Source: an uncultured Blautia sp.
GTDB taxonomy: Bacteria; Bacillota; Clostridia; Lachnospirales; Lachnospiraceae
DNA: 23,165 nt
Reading direction: 5' to 3'
Assembly (NCBI GenBank): GCA_934409175.1
Contig: CAKRVX010000024.1
Location: forward strand, 1 to 23,165
The translations under genes were made by a program, and so were the position numbers. Below, in pieces: positions 1 through 6,417 of the stretch (position 1 is its first letter; each line of letters starts with the position of its first letter). The notes under the pieces are model-generated. The model was given only the letters and a program-made list of their open reading frames with translations, was not told the DNA's origin and made no database searches.

Positions 1-55
1 CGTCTGTTACCTGGGCAATCAGACCACGGGCTTTCAGCTCGTCCCAAACTGTCAT
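1..55 (-). CDS. tyrS: Tyrosyl-tRNA synthetase, N-terminal fragment (cut by window edge)
   Basis: Only the first 18 codons are inside the window, reading MTVWDELKARGLIAQVTD. This matches the usual start of bacterial TyrRS, where a short helix ending in a GLIAQ-type motif precedes the Rossmann catalytic domain. TyrRS charges tRNA-Tyr in the cytoplasm. An AGGAGG ribosome binding site lies at 65-70, nine bases before the ATG. The identification is strengthened by the T-box leader directly upstream, whose specifier codon reads UAC (Tyr). The rest of the gene, including the HIGH and KMSKS motifs, lies beyond position 1 and cannot be checked. Confidence 0.85.
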   Translation of the reverse strand, partial: MTVWDELKARGLIAQVTD

Positions 56-85
56 TGTTTGTTTCCTCCTCGTAATATAACTAAA

Positions 86-118
86 CCCGGTTCCTGTCCG
101 TTTAGGACGAGAACCGGG
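86..118 (-). terminator. Terminator helix of the tyrS T-box
   Basis: A strong GC hairpin: on the minus strand CCCGGTTCTCGTCC pairs, with one mismatch, with GGACAGGAACCGGG around a five-base loop, followed by a T-rich tail (TTTAGTT). It sits between the T-box sequence and the tyrS ribosome binding site, where the conditional terminator of a T-box is expected. Confidence 0.85.
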
Positions 119-350
119 TCCCGCGTTACCACCTAAATTTACAGAGAACTCGCATTCTCCGCCTCTATAAGTAACAATTCTGCCTGTACTGTAACGTAAA
201 ACAGCTTCTGTTACTTAAGCATGTTAACGGATGCCGCTCCGCTGCAGCCTACTTAGCTTCCTGTGCAGAAGTGTTCGGTACAGAGCTCCGGGAGGTATTC
301 ACATAAGTTCCCCACGCGCCTCTCACCTGCCGGCTGCTCTCTGTCTGCTT
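86..350 (-). promoter_or_regulatory. T-box leader (tyrosine-specific) of tyrS
   Basis: Read on the minus strand, this leader contains the conserved T-box sequence AGGTGGTAACGCGG (121-134), whose bulge pairs with the acceptor end of uncharged tRNA. Stem I is closed by ACAGAG (339-344) with CTCTGT (280-285). Inside it is an AGAGAG-type motif and a specifier loop reading GAATACC, which puts a UAC tyrosine codon at 295-297. The 3' part carries the terminator helix at 86-118. In this family uncharged tRNA-Tyr stabilises the antiterminator and lets RNA polymerase continue into tyrS. The outer boundaries are approximate; the T-box sequence and specifier are read directly. Confidence 0.92.
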
Positions 351-400
351 TCCTTATGTTACTCTTTCCCATCTGTGCTTTTTCATATCATATACTTGCA

Positions 401-429
401 AGTATACAAACACAGATTTTATTTGTCAA
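401..429 (-). promoter_or_regulatory. Sigma-A promoter of tyrS
   Basis: On the minus strand a perfect -35 TTGACA (424-429) is followed after exactly 17 bases by TATACT (401-406). Transcription would start near 394, about 50 bases before stem I of the T-box. The -10 element is the right half of a perfect 16-bp palindrome (391-406). No convincing terminator lies between this promoter and the stop of the upstream MutS-like gene at 493, so some readthrough is possible. Confidence 0.85.
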
Positions 430-492
430 GAAATTTCCGGTACATTCCATCTGTTTTTAGCAACTTAAAGTATTAACGTATCAGTTACCATA

Positions 493-2214
493 TCAGACAT
501 TCGGGCAGATATGTTCCCATATTCCGGTCTGTTCAAATTCTGTTGCTGCTGCTTTTGCAGCCCTCACAAGTTCCGGGTCATACCCCAACATATCCAGAAG
601 CCGGATTGCATTTCGAGTAGTTGCCCTGCCTTTTTTCAACAGGTAATTAAACACCACTTCATGGTCTGTAATCTCTTCAGAGAAATGATAATTACTGTAA
701 CTTCCCTCCAGAATGTAGGAAAGTTCTATATCATGAGTTGCCGCAAAAGGCAGGACATGAGGTTTTGCCAGATTATAAAGAATCCTTGAAGACGCTGCAA
801 TACGCTCTATGGTATTCGTACCGCGGAGCACTTCATCAATAATGCACAGCAAAGGCTCGGGTTTCTTACTTTCATCCAGAATTCTTTTCAGTGATCGGAT
901 CTCTACCATGAAATAGCTTTCCCCTCCGGAAAGATCATCTCTTAATGCCATAGATGTCATGACCTTCATAAAAGGAGTCCTGTACTTACTGCAGGTACAG
1001 GTACATACCGTCTGCGCCAGAATCGTGTTGATGGCAATATTTTTCAGAAATGTAGACTTTCCTGAAGCATTGGATCCTGTGACCAGAATTCCTCCTGAAG
1101 CTCTCATGCTGTTTGCCACAGGTTCCGCAATCAGCGGATGATAAAGATCCTCCACCTGCAGTTCTGCCTTGTCTGCAGCCTGTCCTTTCTGTCCGGAAAT
1201 GAACTCCGGTCTGCAGCTAAGAGGCAGGATTTCCCGAAATGACGCAATGCTGATGCATGCATCCAGTTCTCCCATAGCATCAAGCATCTCAATGATCACA
1301 TCTGTTTTTCCCTGCACCTCTTTCAGCACAGAATTATACAACAGGATATCTATGTGAAATACCATACGCACATAATCCAGAATTGCCTGAAAGAAATCAT
1401 CTGTGCCGCTGTTTGCACCTGTAAGGAAAAATGCTCTCTTTCGCAGACCGGCGAAGGCTTTTTTCCCTCTTCGTATCGCTTCCATCTGACCGCTCACTTC
1501 CGGCCAGGAAACTGTTTCCATCTCATCTGCTGCCGTAAGCATTCGCAGAAGGCTTCCAAAAGAATCCAGATAAATCTCCATGATCTTATGATCTTTTCCA
1601 GCCTGATAAATAACCATATTTATGATTCCCAGTGCAATGAAAAGCAAAAATCCATACACTGGAAGAAGGGGCAGGACTGCCAGACTGACAGCCATGGCAG
1701 CCAGCATTCCAAGATGGATCCCCAGAGATGCTTTCGGTGCATCATTGATGGCGAAGATCGTATCTGCCAGAGAGCCCAGCCTGGTTTTACCTACTGTGGA
1801 TAAAAGCATCTGGATTTTTTCTCTTTTCTGTACATCTGTGCTGAAAAAATCGATCAGCTTCTCTCTTTTCTCCACTTCTTCCTGAGAAAACAGCGGTTTC
1901 CTCAGCATTGCATAAAGTACATCTTCTCCTGGCGAAGAGACAGTCTGGTTCAGCAGCATATAAATCCTGTCCATATCAAGGTCATTCCAGGTAATGTCAT
2001 CAATAACAAAACCATCACCCTTGATTTTCTGGTAATAATGAGAGATTCGTTCCAGATCACCAGCTTCATACTCGCGGTCAGGAACCTGTCCATAAATCCG
2101 GCGGATCATCCTTAAGAAATATTTCTTTCTCTGGTGTTCATTTCGCAGGATCAGAATTGCAAGGATCAGGATAAAACCTGCAGCGCATAAAATAGTCGTA
2201 ATATATGGATTCAT
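493..2214 (-). CDS. Membrane-anchored MutS-like ATPase
   Basis: A 573-residue protein with a C-terminal MutS domain V ATPase. Visible motifs are Walker A GSNASGKST (about 380-388), the DDLSGGESYF segment (about 426-435), Walker B CIIDEVLRGTNT (about 457-468) and the switch FAATHDIE (about 490). The N-terminal mismatch-reading domain with its Phe-x-Glu motif is absent. Instead there is one hydrophobic helix at residues 4-24 and a hydrophobic pair near 165-205. The middle is helical like the MutS lever domain. Such MutS-related proteins are known in Firmicutes and Bacteroidetes, but their role is not settled; canonical mismatch repair is unlikely. I prefer the ATG at 2214, four bases after the upstream gene's stop with an AGG-type site. 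An in-frame ATG at 2250 has a poorly spaced site. It is probably cotranscribed with the wall hydrolase before it. Confidence 0.85.
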   Translation of the reverse strand: MNPYITTILCAAGFILILAILILRNEHQRKKYFLRMIRRIYGQVPDREYEAGDLERISHYYQKIKGDGFVIDDITWNDLDMDRIYMLLNQTVSSPGEDVLYAMLRKPLFSQEEVEKREKLIDFFSTDVQKREKIQMLLSTVGKTRLGSLADTIFAINDAPKASLGIHLGMLAAMAVSLAVLPLLPVYGFLLFIALGIINMVIYQAGKDHKIMEIYLDSFGSLLRMLTAADEMETVSWPEVSGQMEAIRRGKKAFAGLRKRAFFLTGANSGTDDFFQAILDYVRMVFHIDILLYNSVLKEVQGKTDVIIEMLDAMGELDACISIASFREILPLSCRPEFISGQKGQAADKAELQVEDLYHPLIAEPVANSMRASGGILVTGSNASGKSTFLKNIAINTILAQTVCTCTCSKYRTPFMKVMTSMALRDDLSGGESYFMVEIRSLKRILDESKKPEPLLCIIDEVLRGTNTIERIAASSRILYNLAKPHVLPFAATHDIELSYILEGSYSNYHFSEEITDHEVVFNYLLKKGRATTRNAIRLLDMLGYDPELVRAAKAAATEFEQTGIWEHICPNV

Positions 2215-2218
2215 AATA

Positions 2219-3592
2219 TCAACCTGAAATCCAGTCTTCAAAGAATACATGTCCTTTGTAGATCTCGTAATTAAGTTTGCTGAAGTTCAGATTCTGTGAC
2301 CAGAACGCAGCAGGAGTCATAAAGAATTTATATTTGAAATCCTTTGTGCTAAATCCACTTAATACACGCTTTTTACCTGAAGTTACATAATCGTCAAAAA
2401 TTTTCATGGCTTTCTTCGCAGCTTCATATGCAACTGTCTTGCTTGCCCATCCTGTTCCGTTCAGTCGTTTGATCAATGCTCCATCCGTAACTACAGCATA
2501 CTGGGTTGGTTTTCCCTGATATACAACATAACGAATCTCTGACGGAAATTCTTTATATTTGTCGATAGTACAGTTCAGAACACAAAGTGCAACTGCTTCC
2601 ATTCCCACAAGGCCCTGATCTCCGGCTTCCGCGTCACATACAGCTGCCAGAAGTTCCAGGTCAGATACTTTTCCGTCTGCAATTCCCGGATGATCAAGGA
2701 ACTGTTTTTCCATATAATAATACTTTCCGTTCTTGGCGTCATAAACCTTAACGTATTTTCCCTCTACGACGTAGTTTGAATCCACTTTTGACGCTACGCC
2801 ATCCCCGTCGAACTTATAAGTAGTGCCATCAACAGCCTTGACGGTGTTTACCAGCATAACCCCATTGCTCTGGAAATAATATTTATTTCCTGTATATTCC
2901 AACCAGCCTGTCTTCATCCTTCCTGTATCAGGATCAAAATAATATTTGTTCTTTCCTACTGTACCAAAGCCCTTCTGATAACGGATACCTGTTGTCTTTG
3001 AAAAATAATAATAGTAGTTTCCGACTTTCTGAAGTCCTGTATACATAATTCCTGTGGAACGCTTAAAATACCGGCAGTTTCCTTTGGAATCTTTTACCCA
3101 GCTCACACACATTTTACCTGTCTTCTTGCTGAAATAACGTTTCTGTCCTTTGGTATTCTCCAGCCAGCCTTTGGCCATTATTCCTGAGCCGCTGTAAAAA
3201 TAATATTTTTCACCTTTGGCATTCTCCAGCCAGCCTCTGGTCATAAGACCGGTTTTTTTATCAAAATACCGGGTATTGCCTTTGCTGTCAGATATAAAAC
3301 CGGTAACCATGCAACCGGTGCCTTTTGTGAAATACCGTACAGGTTTTCCTGATGAATCTTTCGCCCAGCCTTTCAGCTGTACTCCTGTACTTTTATTAAA
3401 ATAATATTTCTTTCCATTCAGCGTAAGCCAGCCCTTCTGTTTCGTCCCATCTTTCTTTATGTAATAAGTTTTACCACTTTTGGTAACAAATCCTGTTTTC
3501 GTTGCAGCCGATATCTGAAAACACCCCATTGCAAAAATGGAAACTGCAAACAGAAGTAAGGCTTTCCATATAAATTTTCTCTGTTTCTTCAT
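2219..3592 (-). CDS. Secreted SleB-type cell wall hydrolase with wall-binding repeats
   Basis: A 457-residue protein. Residues 1-30 are a signal peptide (Lys/Arg start, hydrophobic core, probable cleavage after QISA). Residues 33-270 hold about eleven 20-23 residue repeats of the form GW-x-x-x-x-G-x-x-YYF-x-x-x-x-G-x-x, typical of choline- or glucan-binding wall repeats. Residues 312-457 match the SleB/CwlJ hydrolase domain, with the likely catalytic glutamate at E322 in AVCDAEAGDQG and a closing GHVFFED resembling the family's GHVFYG end. SleB-family enzymes cleave peptidoglycan glycan strands, often in spore cortex; vegetative versions with binding repeats also occur. A GGAG site lies seven bases before the ATG, and a near-perfect promoter lies upstream. 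The downstream MutS-like gene starts four bases after its TGA. Confidence 0.85.
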   Translation of the reverse strand: MKKQRKFIWKALLLFAVSIFAMGCFQISAATKTGFVTKSGKTYYIKKDGTKQKGWLTLNGKKYYFNKSTGVQLKGWAKDSSGKPVRYFTKGTGCMVTGFISDSKGNTRYFDKKTGLMTRGWLENAKGEKYYFYSGSGIMAKGWLENTKGQKRYFSKKTGKMCVSWVKDSKGNCRYFKRSTGIMYTGLQKVGNYYYYFSKTTGIRYQKGFGTVGKNKYYFDPDTGRMKTGWLEYTGNKYYFQSNGVMLVNTVKAVDGTTYKFDGDGVASKVDSNYVVEGKYVKVYDAKNGKYYYMEKQFLDHPGIADGKVSDLELLAAVCDAEAGDQGLVGMEAVALCVLNCTIDKYKEFPSEIRYVVYQGKPTQYAVVTDGALIKRLNGTGWASKTVAYEAAKKAMKIFDDYVTSGKKRVLSGFSTKDFKYKFFMTPAAFWSQNLNFSKLNYEIYKGHVFFEDWISG

Positions 3593-3638
3593 ATTTATTC
3601 TCCATTTCTTTTACAGTTATTACAAAATTGTTACATTC

Positions 3639-3667
3639 ATTATACAAGAACCTTATATTAGTGTCAA
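3639..3667 (-). promoter_or_regulatory. Consensus sigma-A promoter of the cell wall hydrolase
   Basis: On the minus strand TTGACA (3662-3667), a 17-base spacer and TATAAT (3639-3644) make a fully consensus promoter. The predicted start is near 3632, about 40 bases before the hydrolase ATG. It would also drive the MutS-like gene. Confidence 0.88.
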
Positions 3668-3738
3668 CTCTTATTCAAATCGTTGCTGTCAGCACCTTTC
3701 TCAACGTTACTATTTCAGATCAACTGCGACAGTGGACT

Positions 3739-3767
3739 GTCACACATTTTCTTCTGCCTCATATGAT
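3739..3767 (+). promoter_or_regulatory. Probable promoter of the cysteine-rich protein
   Basis: GTCACA (3739-3744, four of six consensus bases), a 17-base spacer and TATGAT (3762-3767, five of six). The start would be near 3774, leaving a leader of about 25 bases. A dyad, GACAGT-GG-ACTGTC at 3728-3741, overlaps the -35 element and could be a regulator site. Confidence 0.5.
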
Positions 3768-3798
3768 AGAGTGTAAAGAAAATCTGGAGGATTTTAAC

Positions 3799-4074
3799 AT
3801 GAGTGATTTAGCTGCTACAAACTGCGGTGGATGTAATGAAGGATGCGGATGTAATAACAACAGCTGCGGATGCGACAATGGATGTGGAAACAATGGATGC
3901 GGCCTTTCTTTTGGAAACAATTCCTGCTGCAATATCCTTTGGATCATCATCCTGCTCTGCCTGTGCGGCAATAACGGCTGGGGATGCAACAATGGATGCG
4001 GATGCGGAAATGACAGCTGCTGGATCATTATCGTTCTGCTTCTTCTGTGCGGCAATAACGGCTGCGGATGCTGA
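3799..4074 (+). CDS. Very cysteine-rich small protein (chorion-like high-cysteine HCB family)
   Basis: A 91-residue protein containing 19 cysteines, mostly in CG, CGC and GCGN clusters rich in glycine and asparagine. Two short hydrophobic segments (WIIILLCLC and WIIIVLLLLC) each lead into a CGNNG motif. The start is fixed by a GGAGG site eight bases before the ATG; the frame is open further upstream but lacks such a site. Similar Lachnospiraceae proteins are annotated by resemblance as chorion class high-cysteine HCB protein 13; no function is established. The composition suggests a disulfide-crosslinked or metal-binding surface or membrane-associated peptide, which is inference. There is no signal peptide. 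It stands alone, with its own promoter and a terminator just after the stop. Confidence 0.85.
   Translation: MSDLAATNCGGCNEGCGCNNNSCGCDNGCGNNGCGLSFGNNSCCNILWIIILLCLCGNNGWGCNNGCGCGNDSCWIIIVLLLLCGNNGCGC
3961..4071 (+). repeat. Internal 27-bp duplication in the cysteine-rich gene
   Basis: A 27-base segment at 3961-3987 recurs at 4045-4071 with a single G/C difference; the first 20 bases are identical (CTGTGCGGCAATAACGGCTG). The offset is 84 bases, exactly 28 codons. The copies encode LCGNNGWGC and LCGNNGCGC, each directly after a hydrophobic segment. The gene therefore seems to have grown by duplicating a hydrophobic-plus-cysteine module. Confidence 0.8.
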
Positions 4075-4091
4075 TTCTTACATTTCCCATG

Positions 4092-4118
4092 GGCAGAGGT
4101 TAATCCCTCTGCCTTTTG
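4092..4118 (+). terminator. Intrinsic terminator after the cysteine-rich gene
   Basis: GGCAGAGG (4092-4099) pairs perfectly with CCTCTGCC (4106-4113) around a six-base loop, followed by TTTT. It begins 18 bases after the stop of the cysteine-rich gene. The hairpin also overlaps the last codons and stop of the convergent 49-residue gene. Confidence 0.75.
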
Positions 4119-4249
4119 GAAGTATTTTTCTGACCATCAGAACGGTTGGGAATCTGTCTTTTTTTCTGTTCTTTTTCTCTTACACATTCCAGATCAATTT
4201 CATAAAAAGCATTTCCATCGATCACAAGTTTTTCCCTGTTCTCTTTCAT
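4100..4249 (-). CDS. Small basic protein of unknown function (49 aa)
   Basis: A short minus-strand gene beginning MKENREKLVIDGNAFYEIDL and ending KNTSKRQRD. The start is well supported: GTGGAGG ends eight bases before the ATG. The first twenty residues look like a small folded segment (a LVIDGNAFYEIDLE strand or hairpin); the remainder is strongly basic and probably disordered. I do not recognise a characterised family. Similar short VIDGNAxYEID proteins seem familiar from Lachnospiraceae, but I cannot confirm this. It is convergent with the cysteine-rich gene and its stop codon lies in that gene's terminator loop. It diverges from the unknown gene at 4357. Confidence 0.7.
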   Translation of the reverse strand: MKENREKLVIDGNAFYEIDLECVREKEQKKRQIPNRSDGQKNTSKRQRD

Positions 4250-4266
4250 TATTTTTCCTCCACCAT

Positions 4267-4283
4267 TTATAGAAATTCTATAA
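4267..4283. promoter_or_regulatory. 17-bp palindrome, candidate operator
   Basis: TTATAGAA-A-TTCTATAA is a perfect inverted repeat with 8-base arms and a one-base centre. It lies between the divergent 49-residue gene (minus) and the two-gene unit at 4357 (plus), covering the predicted start site of the minus promoter. Odd-centred dyads of this length are typical of dimeric repressor sites, but no regulator gene is adjacent. Confidence 0.4.
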
Positions 4284-4286
4284 TTT

Positions 4287-4316
4287 ATTATATGTCACAC
4301 CCTGTTGTCCCGTCAT
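4287..4316 (-). promoter_or_regulatory. Possible promoter of the 49-aa gene
   Basis: On the minus strand ATGACG (4311-4316, four of six), an 18-base spacer and a perfect TATAAT (4287-4292). The predicted start falls near 4280, inside the palindrome at 4267-4283. The -35 is weak, so this is tentative. Confidence 0.45.
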
Positions 4317-4356
4317 ATTCTGATAATAAAAATCATAGATTTTAGAGGGTGAATCC

Positions 4357-4719
4357 ATGGATCAGAATTTTATTTCCCAGACACCTCTGGATCAGATGGT
4401 CAGTTCAGATTACGGACAGATGCTCAAGGCTGCTATTCCTTACCTTCCGGCATCCGGCCGTCAGATCTTATCTGTATATGAAAAAGCAATGGAACTGAAA
4501 AAAACAATTTCTATTTTCGGAAGCAGCACAAATACTCCGGAACTTAGTGCCATGAGCATTCCTTCAAGGGAACCTGTGGAAATATTAAACGATATCCGAA
4601 GTTTCTGTTATGGTTCCAGCAGAAACAAACTGGACCAGATCGTAAATATGATGGTCATGGTCCAGATGCTGCAGATCATGAACCAGTCAGAAGACAGAAA
4701 GGAGAATGAGAATGAGTGA
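4357..4719 (+). CDS. Unknown small helical protein, first of a pair
   Basis: A 120-residue protein of unknown function. An AGAGGG ribosome binding site lies seven bases before the ATG. It has no signal peptide or clear membrane segment and is probably mostly helical, with a methionine-rich amphipathic C-terminal stretch LDQIVNMMVMVQML and a charged tail. Its stop codon overlaps the start of the next gene by eight bases, indicating translational coupling. The same LD-x-hVNhM-x-M pattern closes the next protein, so the two may be diverged relatives or partners. I do not recognise a characterised family. No strong promoter was found just upstream. Confidence 0.75.
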   Translation: MDQNFISQTPLDQMVSSDYGQMLKAAIPYLPASGRQILSVYEKAMELKKTISIFGSSTNTPELSAMSIPSREPVEILNDIRSFCYGSSRNKLDQIVNMMVMVQMLQIMNQSEDRKENENE

Positions 4720-4984
4720 AGACTGGAGAAACAATCCCAGACTGGCAGGCATGGACAAAGCGAAGCTTGATATGCTTCAGAACTTTGCCTCCCAGGGAAG
4801 TGCAAAAGGAATTAATGAAATGCTGCCTTTCCTTATGGGTGCAGCCGCCCAGGGGAAAAAAAACGGGCTGAGTTTTAATTCCGGTGAAATTTCTGCCATC
4901 ATCGATGTTCTGAAAGCCGGAAAATCCCCGGAGGAAGTCCAGCGTCTTGACCGGGTGGTAAATCTTATGAAAATGATCCGTTGA
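4712..4984 (+). CDS. Unknown small helical protein, second of a pair
   Basis: A 90-residue protein of unknown function. I choose the ATG at 4712 because GGAG (4701-4704) is seven bases upstream; the ATG at 4706 is only one base from that site. Residues 15-55 look helical (MLQNFASQGSAKGI, then LPFLMGAAAQGKK). A SGEISAIIDVLKAGKSPEE helix pair follows, then a final LDRVVNLMKMIR that echoes the end of the preceding protein. It overlaps the upstream gene by eight bases and is followed by a large bidirectional terminator. No enzyme motif is visible. Cytoplasmic location and partnership with the upstream protein are inference. Confidence 0.75.
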   Translation: MSEDWRNNPRLAGMDKAKLDMLQNFASQGSAKGINEMLPFLMGAAAQGKKNGLSFNSGEISAIIDVLKAGKSPEEVQRLDRVVNLMKMIR

Positions 4985-5005
4985 TTTTCATGAAAGTACT
5001 GGTAC

Positions 5006-5087
5006 AAAAAATCCGGAAAAACAGATTCTGAGCATCTTTCCTGAAAGCAATCAGGAAGCCTGTCACTCATGTTTTTCCGGATTTTTT
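5006..5087. terminator. Large bidirectional terminator (82-bp dyad)
   Basis: A perfect 18-base inverted repeat pairs 5006-5023 with 5070-5087. It starts with an A run and ends with six Ts, so it reads as a terminator from both sides. The 46-base loop holds a second perfect hairpin, TTCCTGA (5038-5044) with TCAGGAA (5051-5057). It separates the converging unknown pair (plus) and cinA (minus). Confidence 0.85.
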
Positions 5088-5099
5088 ATTTATCTCTTA

Positions 5100-6368
5100 T
5101 TACTTTTCTTCAGATATCTGATCCAGTACACAATCCCGGATCAATGTCAGTGCCTGTGCTGTGGCCTGTTCCCTGATCCTGCTGCGGTTTCCTGTGAAAT
5201 GGAACTCACGTACTACTGTTTTTTTCTTACAACAGCATCCCATAAACACAGTACCTACCGGTGTTTCTTTCGTTCCACCGCCAGGGCCTGCCAGACCGGT
5301 TACAGAAAGACATACATCTGTCTTCGCTGCCTTGCATCCGCCTTTCGCCATCTCTTTCGCACATCTGGCTGAAACAGCGCCTTCTGTATGCAGAGTGCTC
5401 TTTTTCACACCAAGACATTTTCTCTTTGCACGATTTGTATAGGTTACAAATCCACACATCAGCACGTTGGATGCCCCTGCCACACCTACGATACGAGATG
5501 CTACAGCACCGCCTGTACAGGATTCTGCCAGAGAAAGGGTCAGATCATTCTCTTTCAGCAGATCTACTACTGCTTCTTCCAGAGTTTTACTCTCTTCTGT
5601 GGCAAATACATTTCTGCCGAAACGTTTTTTCAGTTCTTTTACAACCGGTTTGATCAGTTTACGGCACTCTTTCTCATCCTCTGCCTTGGCTGTGACACGA
5701 AGATGTACTTCTCCGGTCTTTGCATAGGGAGCAATGGTAGGATTGGTCTGTTTTTCGATAAGATCCTGAATTTCTTCTGCTACCTGACTTTCACCGATCC
5801 CGCTGATCTTCACCATCTGGGAATAGATGATCTCCGGCTGTTTTTTACGAAGATACGGGAAAACTGCTTCTTCAAACATTGGTTTCATCTCATTTGGCGG
5901 TCCGGGAAGAAGGATGGCAGTCTTGCCTTTTTTCTCCATGATCAGTCCAGGCGCTGTGCCATTATGGTTATCCAGCACAATACAATCCCTGGGAACCATG
6001 GCCTGTTTATAATTGTTCTTTGTGATACGGCGCTGTGGATTGTTTTTTTCATACTGTTTTAAATATTCTTCCATCAGTTCTCTCGAATGCGGATCCTCCA
6101 CCAGTTCGAAGCCCATAACCTCTGCTGTGATCTCCTTTGTGAGATCATCCTCTGTAGGTCCAAGGCCGCCGGTAAGAATGATCACATCTGAACGATCCAG
6201 AGCTGTACGTATCACCTGTTTCATTCTCTCCGGATTATCTCCCACTACTGTCTGATAATAAAGCCCCAGCCCCAGCTGTGCACATTTCTCAGACAGATAT
6301 GCGCTGTTCGTATTTACAATATTCCCAAGTAAAATCTCAGTTCCCACAGATATCAGTTCTGTAATCAT
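5100..6368 (-). CDS. cinA: CinA family protein (nicotinamide nucleotide amidase)
   Basis: A 422-residue two-domain CinA. Residues 1-170 are a MoaB/MogA-like domain with the signature TGGLGPTEDD at 66-75; in related CinA proteins this domain carries ADP-ribose or NAD-linked pyrophosphatase activity. Residues 260-415 are the PncC-type NMN deamidase domain with SLAESCTGG (279-287), which contains the nucleophilic serine, followed later by GLAGPGGG. Family members recycle pyridine nucleotides; the competence link in the name comes from streptococci. A GGAAAGGAAG site lies about eight bases before the ATG. It is the last gene of the yicC operon, 49 bases after pgsA, and ends at the bidirectional terminator. 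Length is normal for the family. Confidence 0.95.
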   Translation of the reverse strand: MITELISVGTEILLGNIVNTNSAYLSEKCAQLGLGLYYQTVVGDNPERMKQVIRTALDRSDVIILTGGLGPTEDDLTKEITAEVMGFELVEDPHSRELMEEYLKQYEKNNPQRRITKNNYKQAMVPRDCIVLDNHNGTAPGLIMEKKGKTAILLPGPPNEMKPMFEEAVFPYLRKKQPEIIYSQMVKISGIGESQVAEEIQDLIEKQTNPTIAPYAKTGEVHLRVTAKAEDEKECRKLIKPVVKELKKRFGRNVFATEESKTLEEAVVDLLKENDLTLSLAESCTGGAVASRIVGVAGASNVLMCGFVTYTNRAKRKCLGVKKSTLHTEGAVSARCAKEMAKGGCKAAKTDVCLSVTGLAGPGGGTKETPVGTVFMGCCCKKKTVVREFHFTGNRSRIREQATAQALTLIRDCVLDQISEEK

Positions 6369-6417
6369 ATGCTATTCTTCCTTTCCGTCAACTGTTTCCC
6401 AGTCAGGATCTCTCATA

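Noticed and set aside
2780..3510. Repetitive DNA that could suggest a tandem repeat array or CRISPR
   Set aside because: The period follows the coding frame of the wall-binding repeats, units differ in sequence, and there are no spacers.
3759..4055. Antisense His/Pro-rich frame over the cysteine-rich gene
   Set aside because: The composition is a direct mirror of the Gly/Cys codons on the plus strand, and there is no ribosome binding site.
6372..6416. Fourteen-codon frame (MRDPDWETVDGKEE) between pgsA and cinA
   Set aside because: It has only a weak AGGA site and contains the cinA ribosome binding site; too short to support without conservation data.
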